64,000 nucleotides of DNA from an uncultured Coriobacteriaceae bacterium (GTDB lineage: Bacteria > Actinomycetota > Coriobacteriia > Coriobacteriales > Eggerthellaceae). The notes beneath the pieces are model-generated. The model saw only the letters and a list, made by a program, of their open reading frames with translations, was not told the origin of the DNA and did not search any database. Below are positions 26,903 to 35,854 of this stretch, one piece after another. The DNA lies in contig CASFII010000006.1 of assembly GCA_949294735.1 (NCBI GenBank), positions 434,001 through 498,000 on the forward strand. Reading direction: 5' to 3'. A program made the position numbers and the translations under genes. Numbering within the stretch: position 1 is the stretch's first letter; every line of letters begins with the position of its first letter.

Positions 26903-27784
26903 ATGACAGACCAAAAACCCTCAGTTGCAGAAATAATTGCAGAACCGAATGCGCACCCAAACTTCGATGCCTTTGTGGCAACGGTTGCCGCGCTGCGCGC
27001 ACCCGACGGCTGCCCCTGGGATAAACAGCAAACGCATACAAGTATTAGTCAGAACATGATTGAAGAAGCATACGAAGCAGTAGATGCTATAGAAGCAAAC
27101 GATATTGCCCATATGCGCGAAGAGCTCGGCGACGTATTACTGCAGGTACTTTTGCATAGCCAAATTGCTGAAGATGCGGGCGAATTTACTATTGATGACG
27201 TCTGCAAAGAAGTAAACGATAAAATCGTGCGCCGCCATCCTCATGTGTTTGGAAATCTGGAAGCGGGCGACGCGAATGAAGTTTTGGCAGTTTGGGATCT
27301 GATTAAGCTACAAGAAAAACAGGAAGCTGAACCCAAAGACATATCCAAGCGTCCCAGCTTGCTCGACGGTGTTCCAAAAAGCTTTCCCGCTTTATTGCAA
27401 GCACAAAAGATTTCCCGCAAGGCAGTTTCTGCTGGATTTGAATGGGATACGCTTGATGATATCTGGGGGCAAGTGAATGAAGAAATAGCCGAACTTAAAG
27501 CCGCTTACGAAAAGGCTCCCAAATCACCGAACGGCAAGATGAAGGGAGAAACCCCTGAACACGCTGCTGCCGAAATGGAGTTCGGAGATGTTTTGTTTGC
27601 GCTTGTGAACGTGGCTCGTCGCATGGGAATTGATGCCGAGGCAGCACTTCGCGCCAGCTGCACCAAATTCCGAAGCCGTTGGGCGCACATGGAACAAGAT
27701 GCTTGGGCAGAGGGTGTTGAAGTTGAAGAGGTAGAGCGCGAACAGCTCGAAGAACTCTGGAGGAAAGCAAAAGCTGCGGAATAA
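26903..27784 (+). CDS. mazG: Nucleoside triphosphate pyrophosphohydrolase MazG
   Basis: A 293-residue protein with two tandem MazG domains. The first has the metal-binding EExxE pattern in MIEEAYEAVDAIE and REELGDVLLQVL; the second has NEEIAELKAAYE and EMEFGDVLFALVNVARR. It cleaves NTPs, including damaged or non-canonical ones, to NMP and pyrophosphate. The invariant N-terminal LRAPDGCPWDKQQTH is present. The ATG follows GAAGGAGTAGCT. It is monocistronic and ends at a large repeat element. Confidence 0.95.
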   Translation: MTDQKPSVAEIIAEPNAHPNFDAFVATVAALRAPDGCPWDKQQTHTSISQNMIEEAYEAVDAIEANDIAHMREELGDVLLQVLLHSQIAEDAGEFTIDDVCKEVNDKIVRRHPHVFGNLEAGDANEVLAVWDLIKLQEKQEAEPKDISKRPSLLDGVPKSFPALLQAQKISRKAVSAGFEWDTLDDIWGQVNEEIAELKAAYEKAPKSPNGKMKGETPEHAAAEMEFGDVLFALVNVARRMGIDAEAALRASCTKFRSRWAHMEQDAWAEGVEVEEVEREQLEELWRKAKAAE

Positions 27785-27789
27785 TCTTC

Positions 27790-28015
27790 TCAAGAGACCA
27801 TCTAGAGACTGGAGAATGAGTCTGAGCTTCAAATATCCTTGTCAAAGGTTAAGCGTTAAATAAGCCAGTGGCTTATTTAAAAGAAATTATGCGCCCGAGC
27901 GGGCGCAGTCCTGCCCGCTTGTCGGGCAGGACGATTTATGCGCATAGTGGAGCAGCGTTAGCTGCGAAACGTTAGGAGCGCGTCGAAATTCGACAGTCTC
28001 TAGGTGGTCTTTTAG
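27790..28015. repeat. Modular nested inverted-repeat element, copy C
   Basis: The outer arm differs from all other copies: AAGAGACCATCTAGAGACTG (27792-27811) pairs with CAGTCTCTAGGTGGTCTTTT (27994-28013), where both deviations are G:U pairs if the plus strand is RNA. The interior joins the GC-rich cassette of copy A (TTAAATAAGCC hairpin, GTCCTGCCC/GGGCAGGAC hairpin, 27855-27947) to the right half of module 2 of copies B and D (27948-27987). The AACCCAAAAGACACG outer arms of the other copies are missing. It separates convergent mazG and pheT. Confidence 0.85.
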
Positions 28016-28035
28016 GAAGTTTTGGGACTATACGC

Positions 28036-28062
28036 AAGATGCCGGCTAAGGCCGGCATCTTT
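28036..28062 (-). terminator. Terminator of pheST
   Basis: AAGATGCCGGC pairs with GCCGGCATCTT around a four-base loop between the pheT stop and repeat copy C. The stem is strong; T runs are short on both strands, so it could work in either direction. Confidence 0.65.
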
Positions 28063-28088
28063 ACTATTCATGAGAAATTGAAGGGAGC

Positions 28089-30584
28089 TTAGCCGCGGAC
28101 TTCAGCACCCGTTGCACCACAAACCTTCTTCACCAAGCGTTCGTGAGTCTTATCCACTTCTTCGCTGGTGAGCGTTCGATCAGCTGCACGATATACCAAA
28201 GCATAAGCCATGGATTTTTTACCCTTACCCAAACGCTCTTCATTGCGGTACACATCAAACAGACGAGCATCTTCTAGTAGCTTGCCACCAGCAGAACTCA
28301 TGCACTGCATCATACGTTCGTGGGTAACTGCTTCATCAACCACAAAGGCAACGTCCATAGTTACGGCCGGGAACGTAGGTACATCAACGTACGGGCGAGC
28401 AGGTTCACTTGACTTCACCAAAGCAGCCAGGTCAAGTTCAAAGGCAACAACTGGCGCATCGGCATCATAGGCCTTTACTGCCAGCGGATGCAGTTCGCCA
28501 ACCCAACCAAGCACGGTACCGCCAGAAAGAATTTCCGCTGCACGTCCGGGCTGCAAATGCGGAGCTTCCTCAGCGGAAAGCGCCTTAAAACGCACCTTCG
28601 GTAACGCAAGTTCACGGGCGAGGTTTTCAATAACACCCTTGCCATCAAAGAAATCGAAAGCAGCAGGTGTCGCATTCCAGGTAGCATCACCCATAGCACC
28701 CGCCAACACGCCTGCTACCTTGCGACGTTCCTTTGGCTTTTTTCTACCCTCAGCTGCAAAGAACACTGTGCCCACTTCGTACAGCTGCACGTTCTTTACG
28801 CCGTGGTTTTGGTTATAGGAAACACTGCGCAAAAGACCAGGAATAATGCTTTGACGCATAACGCTCTGATCAGCATTCAGCGGATTAATCAGTTCGACAG
28901 GCAAGCCCAGACCTTCGGTAGACATGTGAAGCTTTTGCAGGTCGCTTGGCTCAGCGAATGAATACGTCACCGTTTCATTGAGACCACAAGCACGCAGGGT
29001 GTTGTTGATGATGTCCAGTTTGCGTTCTTCATTCGAGCGAACACCTACACGCATGCGACCACCTGGCAATGTGGGCGGAATTTTGTCCATACCCCATAAA
29101 CGCAGTACTTCTTCATACAGGTCAATTTCGCGCTCGAGGTCGGGACGGAAGGTAGGAGCCACTACCGCAAGCGTCTCTTCGTTTTCGCCTTCGGTTACTT
29201 CGCAACCCAGACGAACAAGAATATCAACAATGTTTTCTCGTGGAATGTCTGCACCCATCATGCCGCAGAAACGCGGAATGCGGAATTCGAGGTTATGAAC
29301 GGGAGAAATTTGATCCCATACATCAACAATACCTTGGTCATTAACCGTTGCATAGCTAACCGTACCACCAGAAACTTCAGCAATAAGCGCTGCTGCAGCA
29401 GCGGAACGCAAGTCAATGTCGTGGTCGTCAACGCCACGTTCATAACGCAGAGAGCTTTCAGAAATAAGCCCCAGGTTGCGGCTGGTGCGGCTCGTACGAC
29501 CAGCTTCAAACGTAGCTGCTTCTAGCAGGATATTTGTGGTCTCTTCGGTTACTTCGGTATCAAGACCGCCCATAACACCGGCCAGAGCAATAGCTCCCTT
29601 TTCGGGGGTTGCAATAACAGTCATATCCGAGGTCAGCGTACGGTCTTCGCCGTCCAGCGTAGTAAGCTTTTCGCCCTCTTCTGCTGCACGAACAACAATG
29701 TGTGCATGTCCGTTGGCGTCAGTCAACTTATCAAGGTCGAACGAATGCAGAGGCTGACCCAGCAGGAACAAAATATAATTCGTAACGTCAACAATATTGT
29801 TGATGGGGCGCTGACCAATAGCAGTGAGGCGTTCCGCTAACCAGTCAGGACTCGGAGCAACCTTGCAGCCACGAATAACGCGGGCAGTATAGCGCGGGCA
29901 GCGCACAGGGTCGTCAATGGTAATTTCTACCTGCGTATCAACTGGTTCAGCCTGAGTGTCCAACTCCATTTTTTCAGCCATGGCATACACCGGATGCGTC
30001 CAGTCTTTGCCATACATAGCACCCACTTCGCGTGCGAAACCAGCTACTGAAAGGCAATCAGGACGGTTTGGAGTAATTTCCAAATCTAAAACCGTATCCC
30101 CTGCACCCAGATAATCCGCCAAAGGCATCCCAACGGGTGCATCTTCGGGAAGAATCATAATGCCATCATGGTCGTTGCCTAAGCCCAGCTCACGTGCGGA
30201 GCAATTCATACCCATGCTGACAACGCCACGAAGCTTCGACTTTTTAATCTTGAAATCCCCTGGCAAAGTTGCACCAACCATAGCCGTTACAATGTGATCT
30301 CCCGCATTGAAGTTCTGTGCGCCGCACACAATTTGCAGCGGTTCTGGCTGCCCGTTTTCACCCAGGTTTGCTTCCCCTACATCAACCGTGGTTACCCACA
30401 AATGGTCTGAATCGGGGTGCTGCTCTTTCGTGAGCACCTTCGCAGTCACAATGTGGTCAAACATATCCCCGGTTTTTTCGACGCCTTCAACGCCAGTACC
30501 GGTCAAGTCCAAGCGATCGCAGAACTTTTTAATGTCCTGAGGTACGTCAATATATTCAGAAAGCCATTTGAGAGAAATTTTCAT
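28089..30584 (-). CDS. pheT: Phenylalanyl-tRNA synthetase beta subunit
   Basis: An 831-residue PheT of full length. It opens with MKISLKWLSEYIDVP, then the tRNA-binding OB domain (GDHIVTAMVGATLPG, GVVSMGMNCSARELGL), the B3/B4 editing domain, the B5 domain, the inactive synthetase-like core and a C-terminal anticodon-binding FDX-ACB domain (FPAVTMDVAFVVDEAV). With PheS it forms an alpha2beta2 enzyme that charges and edits Phe-tRNA. It follows pheS by 89 bases. Confidence 0.97.
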   Translation of the reverse strand: MKISLKWLSEYIDVPQDIKKFCDRLDLTGTGVEGVEKTGDMFDHIVTAKVLTKEQHPDSDHLWVTTVDVGEANLGENGQPEPLQIVCGAQNFNAGDHIVTAMVGATLPGDFKIKKSKLRGVVSMGMNCSARELGLGNDHDGIMILPEDAPVGMPLADYLGAGDTVLDLEITPNRPDCLSVAGFAREVGAMYGKDWTHPVYAMAEKMELDTQAEPVDTQVEITIDDPVRCPRYTARVIRGCKVAPSPDWLAERLTAIGQRPINNIVDVTNYILFLLGQPLHSFDLDKLTDANGHAHIVVRAAEEGEKLTTLDGEDRTLTSDMTVIATPEKGAIALAGVMGGLDTEVTEETTNILLEAATFEAGRTSRTSRNLGLISESSLRYERGVDDHDIDLRSAAAAALIAEVSGGTVSYATVNDQGIVDVWDQISPVHNLEFRIPRFCGMMGADIPRENIVDILVRLGCEVTEGENEETLAVVAPTFRPDLEREIDLYEEVLRLWGMDKIPPTLPGGRMRVGVRSNEERKLDIINNTLRACGLNETVTYSFAEPSDLQKLHMSTEGLGLPVELINPLNADQSVMRQSIIPGLLRSVSYNQNHGVKNVQLYEVGTVFFAAEGRKKPKERRKVAGVLAGAMGDATWNATPAAFDFFDGKGVIENLARELALPKVRFKALSAEEAPHLQPGRAAEILSGGTVLGWVGELHPLAVKAYDADAPVVAFELDLAALVKSSEPARPYVDVPTFPAVTMDVAFVVDEAVTHERMMQCMSSAGGKLLEDARLFDVYRNEERLGKGKKSMAYALVYRAADRTLTSEEVDKTHERLVKKVCGATGAEVRG

Positions 30585-30673
30585 TATTCGTCCACTCTCT
30601 TCTTCTTAGTTCGCCCAGGGTCAAAACCCGTCAAGCGTTTAACTGCCTCACCAAACTTTAAGTTCATCCAAAC

Positions 30674-31735
30674 TTAGAACTGCCTTAAGAAGCGCATATC
30701 GCCTTCCAGAAGCATGCGCAGGTCAGGCACGTTATATTTCAAGCAAGCAGCGCGTTCTACGCCCAAGCCAAAGGCAAAACCCGAATACTCTTCAGGGTCG
30801 ATGCCTGACATGCGTAAAACGTTGGGGTCAACCATGCCACAGCCCAAAAGCTCCAGCCAACCAGTGCCTTTGCAGAAACGGCAACCTTCGCCGTGACAAA
30901 TACCGCAGCTCACGTCAACTTCAGCAGAAGGCTCCGTAAAGGGGAAATAGTGCGCACGAAAACGCGTTTTGCGCTCTTCGCCAAAAATCTTTTTGCAGAC
31001 GTAATCAAGCGTGCCCTTTAGGTCACCGAACGTGATGTTTTTATCTACAACCAAACCTTCAATCTGGTTGAACTGCGGAAGATGCGAGGGATCAGCCACG
31101 TCGCGACGATATACCTTGCCAGGAGCAACAATGTAAATAGGAAGTTCTTGATCTTCCATTACATGCACCTGAACACCAGAAGTTTGCGTACGAAGCAATA
31201 CATCCGATTCGCCGCGTACCTTAGAGGCATCGCCCGAAAGGTCGTGTACGTAGAAAGTATCTTGCATGCTGCGGCTTGGATGGTCTGCCGCAGCGTTGAG
31301 TGCTTCGAAGTTGTAGTAGTCGGTTTCGACTTCAGGTCCGTAGGCTACGGTGTAACCTAAACCCAAAAAGACTTCGCAGATTTCATCGGTAATACGATTA
31401 ATAAGGTGGCGTGTACCCATTTGCTGCGCACGTCCTGGCAGAGTTACATCAACCGCAGCTGCAGAAATAGCTGCATCCAGCTCAGCTGCTTCCAATTCCT
31501 TTTTGCGGGAAGCCAAAGCATCTTCCACAACTACACGCGTTGCATTTACGGTTTTACCTACAACGGCGCGCTCTTCGGGAGGAACTTGACCCATAGAACG
31601 CAAGTATGCCGTGAGCGTACCTGCCTTACCCAACACCGCAACGCGTACTTGATCGAGTGCTTCGGTGTTTTCAGCTTTCGCAATATCTGCCAGCGTGCTT
31701 TCTTGCAGCGCTGCCAATTCGTCGGTAATTGCCAT
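30674..31735 (-). CDS. pheS: Phenylalanyl-tRNA synthetase alpha subunit
   Basis: A 353-residue class II synthetase catalytic subunit. A coiled-coil N-terminus is followed by motif 1 (MGTRHLINRITDEICEVFLG), motif 2 (FRAHYFPFTEPSAEVDVSC) and motif 3 (SGFAFGLGVERAACLKY). The Cys-rich stretch CGICHGEGCRFCKGTGW near residue 281 could bind zinc or be a remnant of it; this insertion is found in many bacterial PheS proteins. A -10 TATACT lies 48 bases upstream, so the leader is too short for a T-box. Confidence 0.97.
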   Translation of the reverse strand: MAITDELAALQESTLADIAKAENTEALDQVRVAVLGKAGTLTAYLRSMGQVPPEERAVVGKTVNATRVVVEDALASRKKELEAAELDAAISAAAVDVTLPGRAQQMGTRHLINRITDEICEVFLGLGYTVAYGPEVETDYYNFEALNAAADHPSRSMQDTFYVHDLSGDASKVRGESDVLLRTQTSGVQVHVMEDQELPIYIVAPGKVYRRDVADPSHLPQFNQIEGLVVDKNITFGDLKGTLDYVCKKIFGEERKTRFRAHYFPFTEPSAEVDVSCGICHGEGCRFCKGTGWLELLGCGMVDPNVLRMSGIDPEEYSGFAFGLGVERAACLKYNVPDLRMLLEGDMRFLRQF

Positions 31736-31775
31736 TTTGCCACCTTATATACGTTACTAATAAGCTTTACACACA

Positions 31776-31810
31776 AACTTGTAGTATAGCAGGTTTTTTG
31801 CGTTTCGCCT
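31776..31810 (-). promoter_or_regulatory. Candidate pheS promoter
   Basis: A TATACT -10 element at 31783-31788 (minus strand) lies about 48 bases before the pheS start. The -35 region is A-rich and does not match well. Confidence 0.45.
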
Positions 31811-32060
31811 TATGAGTACGAAAGAGTTGGAATCTATAAAGGCACTTTGTCTTGAATGAGTTTTTATCGAGCGGTCCCAAAGAAATAGAGAGCAAGTTCG
31901 CATGCGAAAACAGAAACCTAGCCCAGAATAAGGGGCGACCCTTGGGAAGCCCCAAGGGTCGGTGGAGAGCCGAGAAAAGTTGTCCTATCGAAAGAATTCG
32001 CTGGCGATTTACGCATCCCTAGCCTACAGAAGTACGTAAACTGTCGCGCTTGAAGTTTCG
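31800..32060. ncRNA. Possible structured RNA between pheS and a small membrane peptide gene
   Basis: No reading frame of note occupies this stretch. It contains a strong hairpin GACCCTTGGG / CCCCAAGGGTC (31938-31961), a TTCGCATGCGAA palindrome near 31899, a TTTACG/CGTAAA pair (about 32009-32040) and two copies of CCTAGCC-type sequence. It lacks hallmarks of tRNA, tmRNA, RNase P, SRP or T-box RNA. Strand and ends are uncertain; it may also be a long untranslated region. Confidence 0.3.
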
Positions 32061-32084
32061 GGTGCTTATAAGGGTTCCTAAGCC

Positions 32085-32177
32085 TTACTCCTTATTGCGC
32101 AGCACAACTGCGCCAATCAAAAGAGCCGCCAAACAACCAAACGTAACCACTGCAAGAACTACAACAGGGAGTGTCAT
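32085..32177 (-). CDS. 30-residue single-helix membrane peptide
   Basis: The reading frame encodes MTLPVVVLAVVTFGCLAALL then IGAVVLRNKE. A single hydrophobic helix of about 22 residues is followed by a charged Arg-Asn-Lys-Glu end, so the peptide should sit in the membrane with the C-terminus inside. The ribosome site AAAGGAG is ideally placed before the ATG at 32177, the strongest argument that it is real. It resembles no family I can name with confidence. No partner gene is adjacent; the lipoprotein upstream ends with its own terminator. Confidence 0.6.
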   Translation of the reverse strand: MTLPVVVLAVVTFGCLAALLIGAVVLRNKE

Positions 32178-32308
32178 ATCTGGCTCCTTTCTTGACGAGT
32201 TCGAATTCTTTCTTGTTTGTATCATGGCGCACAGAAGTAAAAGGCACGTAAAGCACACGTACAATTTAGGTAATAAAGCAACTATGCGAAGGCGAGAACG
32301 CTCGGGAA

Positions 32309-32340
32309 CAAAAAAGACGACCCCTTACGGAGTCGTCTTT
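32309..32340 (-). terminator. Terminator of the lipoprotein gene
   Basis: On the minus strand AAAGACGAC pairs with GTCGTCTTT, followed by TTTTTTG. A textbook intrinsic terminator 74 bases after the stop at 32414. Confidence 0.85.
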
Positions 32341-32413
32341 CGCACAAGTATGACTTTCGTTTTTAAGAGAGTTTATGCCCTCTTTTCGTCTAAGCCAAAT
32401 AGCACATAAAACC

Positions 32414-32980
32414 TTAGAGCGACATAATGGCGTTAGAGAAGCTGGCTTCAGCATTGGCATCTGGCTCCCAAACGTCACCATTCTTTACGAGAGTAAAATC
32501 GAACGGTTCAGTTTCAGCAACGGGAGTTTCTTTTAAGGTGTCAACCATAATCTGACCAGCAGCAGCGTAGGCTTCTTCCATGCTCGAATAGTTTGTCAGA
32601 TCTGCTGCCCAGGTGTTCAATTCTTCCGTGAAGATATCTTGCCATTGGCTAATGCTCTTCATGGTAACCGTCATGCTTACCACGGCCTTGTCGTTACCGT
32701 CCATGGTGACTTCACCGACGTTGTAATCGAAGCCATCAAGGTATGCCGCCAAGAATTCATCAGTGGTAACACCCAATTCGTCCAGAGCACCGCCACTTGC
32801 AGAGTCAAAACCTTCAGCAACTTCCTCCATTGCTGCTGCTTCACCCGTTTTAATGCTTTCGAATTCGGCTTCAACAGCTGCTTTAATCTGCTCTTCAGGA
32901 TTTGAGCAAGCAACCAACGTAAATGCACCCAGGCACATAAACGCCGCAAGCAGCGCAACCAACAATCGCTTCGCTTTCAT
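32414..32980 (-). CDS. Small secreted lipoprotein of unknown function
   Basis: A 188-residue lipoprotein. The signal peptide MKAKRLLVALLAAFMC leads to the lipobox LVAC near residue 25. The mature part is acidic and mixed helix/strand: an EQIKAAVEAEFESIKTG helix, then VGEVTMDGNDKAVVSMTVTM and FDFTLVKNGDVWEPD strands, as in DUF5105-like or NTF2-fold lipoproteins. The family is not certain. The ATG at 32980 follows AAAGGGGAAATC, so the longer reading from 33007 is rejected. It is a single-gene unit. Confidence 0.82.
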   Translation of the reverse strand: MKAKRLLVALLAAFMCLGAFTLVACSNPEEQIKAAVEAEFESIKTGEAAAMEEVAEGFDSASGGALDELGVTTDEFLAAYLDGFDYNVGEVTMDGNDKAVVSMTVTMKSISQWQDIFTEELNTWAADLTNYSSMEEAYAAAGQIMVDTLKETPVAETEPFDFTLVKNGDVWEPDANAEASFSNAIMSL

Positions 32981-33086
32981 GATTTCCCCTTTCATCATGT
33001 TCACCAATTGAACGCTGTACTCATTTTCGCAAGGAAATATACCCCCCGTGCGAAAAAAACATCAAAACAGGAGTGAGAGCAAAAGT

Positions 33087-33959
33087 TTATCGGTGTAAGG
33101 CGCGGAAAATAAGGTAACTATTTAGCTGTTCAGATTTACCGTCAGCTTTAAAAGAAGCAAACACTTCCGCTTGAGGCTTCAACTGCTCTACCAACTGTGC
33201 AATTTCGCCTTCCGAAAAGCTGTGGCAGTAGCGCCAAGCATTGTGCGTTTCTTTCCATCCCAAGAAAAAGTCACCCGTTTCGAGTTGAGAAAAATCCAAG
33301 CCAGGGGTGTTTGATTTGCTCAAAGACGCCTGGGCCTGAGCGTGCGACGCCAACGCTTTCTTAAGCATCCGTTCGTCTTCCGCAAACTGCCAAAGCGAAA
33401 CGACAACCAAGCCACCAGGCTTTACGCACTCCATAAGTTCTTGCAGGAACATAAGACGTAGTTGGGCGGAAGGAACATGGTGTAAAAAACCAAAGGCCAC
33501 TGCTGCCTCTGTCAACGGAAATCCAAGAGAACGTAACGATGTGCCCTGCTGAAGAAGCTGAACTACATCACTGGAAACATATTGCACGTCTGAAGCCGCA
33601 GGGCAATTTGTTGCTCTGTGCGCACAGCTGACGTCCGAGTCCTCTTCTCCCGCCAGCTTGATGACACCAGGTAGCTCAGCGTCTTCAAAGAGTTCATCAC
33701 AAAAATCCGTAGCAAAGAATTCAAAACTCTGATGAGGGAATTTGTTCTGCAAAAACTTCTCGAAACGCAGATTGCCACACCCGATGTCCAGCACACGATA
33801 AGGACCAGGGGTGTTTCTTGCAAAATCAAGTTCAAAGCAATCGGCGACCTTTTCCCAGCCTGGCCACCCATTTTGGCGAGTTGCCGCAAATGAAGCATGC
33901 TGCCCTTCGTAGAACTGCTTGTTGATGGCGCATAATGCTTGTATCGTTTCTGCGTTCAT
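33087..33959 (-). CDS. Class I methyltransferase resembling Trm9/ALKBH8
   Basis: A 290-residue SAM-dependent methyltransferase. SAM motif I is YRVLDIGCGNLRF, the motif II acidic residue lies in FFATDFCDELF, and motif IV/V reads VAFGFLHHVPSAQ followed by VKPGGLVVVSLWQF. The layout, with an early FAATRQNGWPGW segment, a paired His after strand 4, and a late WRYCHSFSEGEIAQL then NSYLIFRAL, resembles eukaryotic Trm9, which methylates cm5U34 in tRNA. It is divergent from elp3, whose product makes cm5U34. The functional link is inference. The ATG at 33959 follows a GGCGGG site. Confidence 0.82.
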   Translation of the reverse strand: MNAETIQALCAINKQFYEGQHASFAATRQNGWPGWEKVADCFELDFARNTPGPYRVLDIGCGNLRFEKFLQNKFPHQSFEFFATDFCDELFEDAELPGVIKLAGEEDSDVSCAHRATNCPAASDVQYVSSDVVQLLQQGTSLRSLGFPLTEAAVAFGFLHHVPSAQLRLMFLQELMECVKPGGLVVVSLWQFAEDERMLKKALASHAQAQASLSKSNTPGLDFSQLETGDFFLGWKETHNAWRYCHSFSEGEIAQLVEQLKPQAEVFASFKADGKSEQLNSYLIFRALHR

Positions 33960-34009
33960 TAACCCGCCTTTTGCCTGGAACTCCTGCACCCATTTTGTAC
34001 AATAGAAGC

Positions 34010-35854
34010 ATGGAAGATTTATTGCTTGACATCATAGCGCAGCTTCGCGCAAACACCGACGCAAACAACGACCCTGCGCGGCTAGAACGTACGCTCCGTC
34101 GCTACAACAAACAGGCGCACGAAAAAGAGCGCCGCTATGCCAAAAAGTATCTTTTTCCCTACTATCTGCGGATCAAAAACGAAGAACCTGCCCACTGGCA
34201 AAGCTGGAATATCACGCCTGAACTGGAAAAACGGCTTATCAAGCTTTTGCAGATTAAGCCTCGGCGTACTGCATCAGGCGTTGCTACCATCACGGTGTTA
34301 ACAAAGCCTTGGAAGTGCGGAAGCAACTGCTTATATTGCCCGAACGACCTCCGCATGCCAAAAAGCTACCTCACCGATGAGCCGGCGTGTCAACGCGCAG
34401 AGCGAAATTTCTTTGACCCGTATTTGCAGGTGGCCTCGCGTCTTCGCACACTTACACAAATGGGTCACACTACCGACAAGGTGGAGCTCATTGTTCTGGG
34501 CGGCACATGGAGCGACTATCCCCAGAGCTATCAAGTATGGTTTGTAACTGAGCTCTTTCGTGCATTGAATGACTTAGGCAGAGAAGATGCTGCCAGCTAT
34601 GTAGAAACCCAAGTTCAAAAACGTGAAGACAGCTATAAGGCGTTTGGGATCCAAAATGAACGCGATGTGCTACGAAGTGCTCTTCAAGAGGTGCAGCAGC
34701 AGGTACTGGAAGGCGCGCTCACTTATAACCAGGCAATGGTTGAATTGTATGAGCGAAACCCCTCATGGCAGCAAGTCTCTGCTACCCAGAAGGCAGCCAT
34801 GGATGACCTGCGCACACAGCACGCCTTAAATGAAAACGGGAAGCATCGTTGCGTGGGTTTGGTTATTGAAACACGTCCTGACTCCATAACCACGGATAAT
34901 CTTTTTCTTATCCGACAACTGGGATGCACCAAAGTCCAAATTGGTATCCAGAGCTTAAACCCTGACATCCTTCGGTTAAATCATCGCGGTATAGAAGTCT
35001 CAACCATCCAGCGTGCCTTTGCACTACTTCGCCTGTTCGGCTTTAAGATTCACATTCACTTTATGGCAAACCTTTTCGGTGCAAACCCCGAAGCGGATAA
35101 GGCCGACTACCGCAAACTCGTCACTGAAAGCACTTATCTACCCGACGAAGTAAAGCTTTACCCCTGTGCCCTGGTAGCGGGAACGGGCCTCTGTGCCCAT
35201 TTTGAAGACGGCAGCTGGAAACCCTATTCAGAAGAAACTCTGGTAGAGGTTCTGGTAGATGACCTGCTGGCAACCCCACCCTATACACGTGTTTCGCGCA
35301 TGATTCGCGATATTTCTTCGCACGATATTTTGGCGGGTAACAAAAAAGTGAACCTCCGCCAGTTGGTGGAAGAACGCGCCCAGAAAGTAGCGCACGAAAC
35401 GAATACCCCTATTCGCGAAATTAGATTCCGAGAAATTGCCACGGGAAGCGCAGAGCGCAGTACTCTCTCTTTGGAGGTTGTTCCCTACGAAACAAGCGTG
35501 TCTCAGGAATATTTCTTGCAGTGGACTACCCCCGAACACAAGATTGCTGGTTTTTTGAGACTCTCGCTGCCCAAGCAAGAGGTGGTTAAACAGTTTGAGA
35601 ATGAGCTGCCTATACACTCCCACGAAGCCATGATTCGTGAAGTGCATGTGTATGGCAAGGTTGCAGGACTCCACGAAGAAGGAAGCAACGCTCAACACAC
35701 GGGCTTAGGAAAACGCCTCATCCAGAAGGCTTGCGAAATGGCGCGTGAAGCAGGTTATGACCGCACAAACGTCATCAGTGCCATAGGTACACGTGAATAC
35801 TATAGAAACTTAGGGTTTGCCGACGCAGGGCTCTATCAACAAAAGTTGCTTTAG
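34010..35854 (+). CDS. elp3: tRNA uridine-34 carboxymethyl synthase Elp3
   Basis: A 614-residue bacterial Elp3. The radical SAM domain has Cys103, Cys107 and Cys110 in KPWKCGSNCLYCPND, and the C-terminal GNAT domain has GLGKRLIQKACEMAREAGY and IGTREYYRNLGF. With acetyl-CoA and SAM it places a carboxymethyl group on C5 of wobble U34 in tRNA. Single-subunit Elp3 works without Elongator partners in some bacteria and archaea. The ATG at 34010 has no ribosome site; a -10-like TACAAT lies 8 bases before it, so the mRNA may be leaderless. A long overlap into the divergent gene is rejected. Confidence 0.95.
   Translation: MEDLLLDIIAQLRANTDANNDPARLERTLRRYNKQAHEKERRYAKKYLFPYYLRIKNEEPAHWQSWNITPELEKRLIKLLQIKPRRTASGVATITVLTKPWKCGSNCLYCPNDLRMPKSYLTDEPACQRAERNFFDPYLQVASRLRTLTQMGHTTDKVELIVLGGTWSDYPQSYQVWFVTELFRALNDLGREDAASYVETQVQKREDSYKAFGIQNERDVLRSALQEVQQQVLEGALTYNQAMVELYERNPSWQQVSATQKAAMDDLRTQHALNENGKHRCVGLVIETRPDSITTDNLFLIRQLGCTKVQIGIQSLNPDILRLNHRGIEVSTIQRAFALLRLFGFKIHIHFMANLFGANPEADKADYRKLVTESTYLPDEVKLYPCALVAGTGLCAHFEDGSWKPYSEETLVEVLVDDLLATPPYTRVSRMIRDISSHDILAGNKKVNLRQLVEERAQKVAHETNTPIREIRFREIATGSAERSTLSLEVVPYETSVSQEYFLQWTTPEHKIAGFLRLSLPKQEVVKQFENELPIHSHEAMIREVHVYGKVAGLHEEGSNAQHTGLGKRLIQKACEMAREAGYDRTNVISAIGTREYYRNLGFADAGLYQQKLL

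Noticed and set aside
31736-31800. T-box leader upstream of pheS
   Set aside because: The -10 element is only about 48 bases before the start codon, and no AGGGTGGNACCGCG box or specifier stem is seen.
34162-35698. Antisense frames inside elp3
   Set aside because: They are shadows of the real gene; no ribosome site and no recognisable protein.
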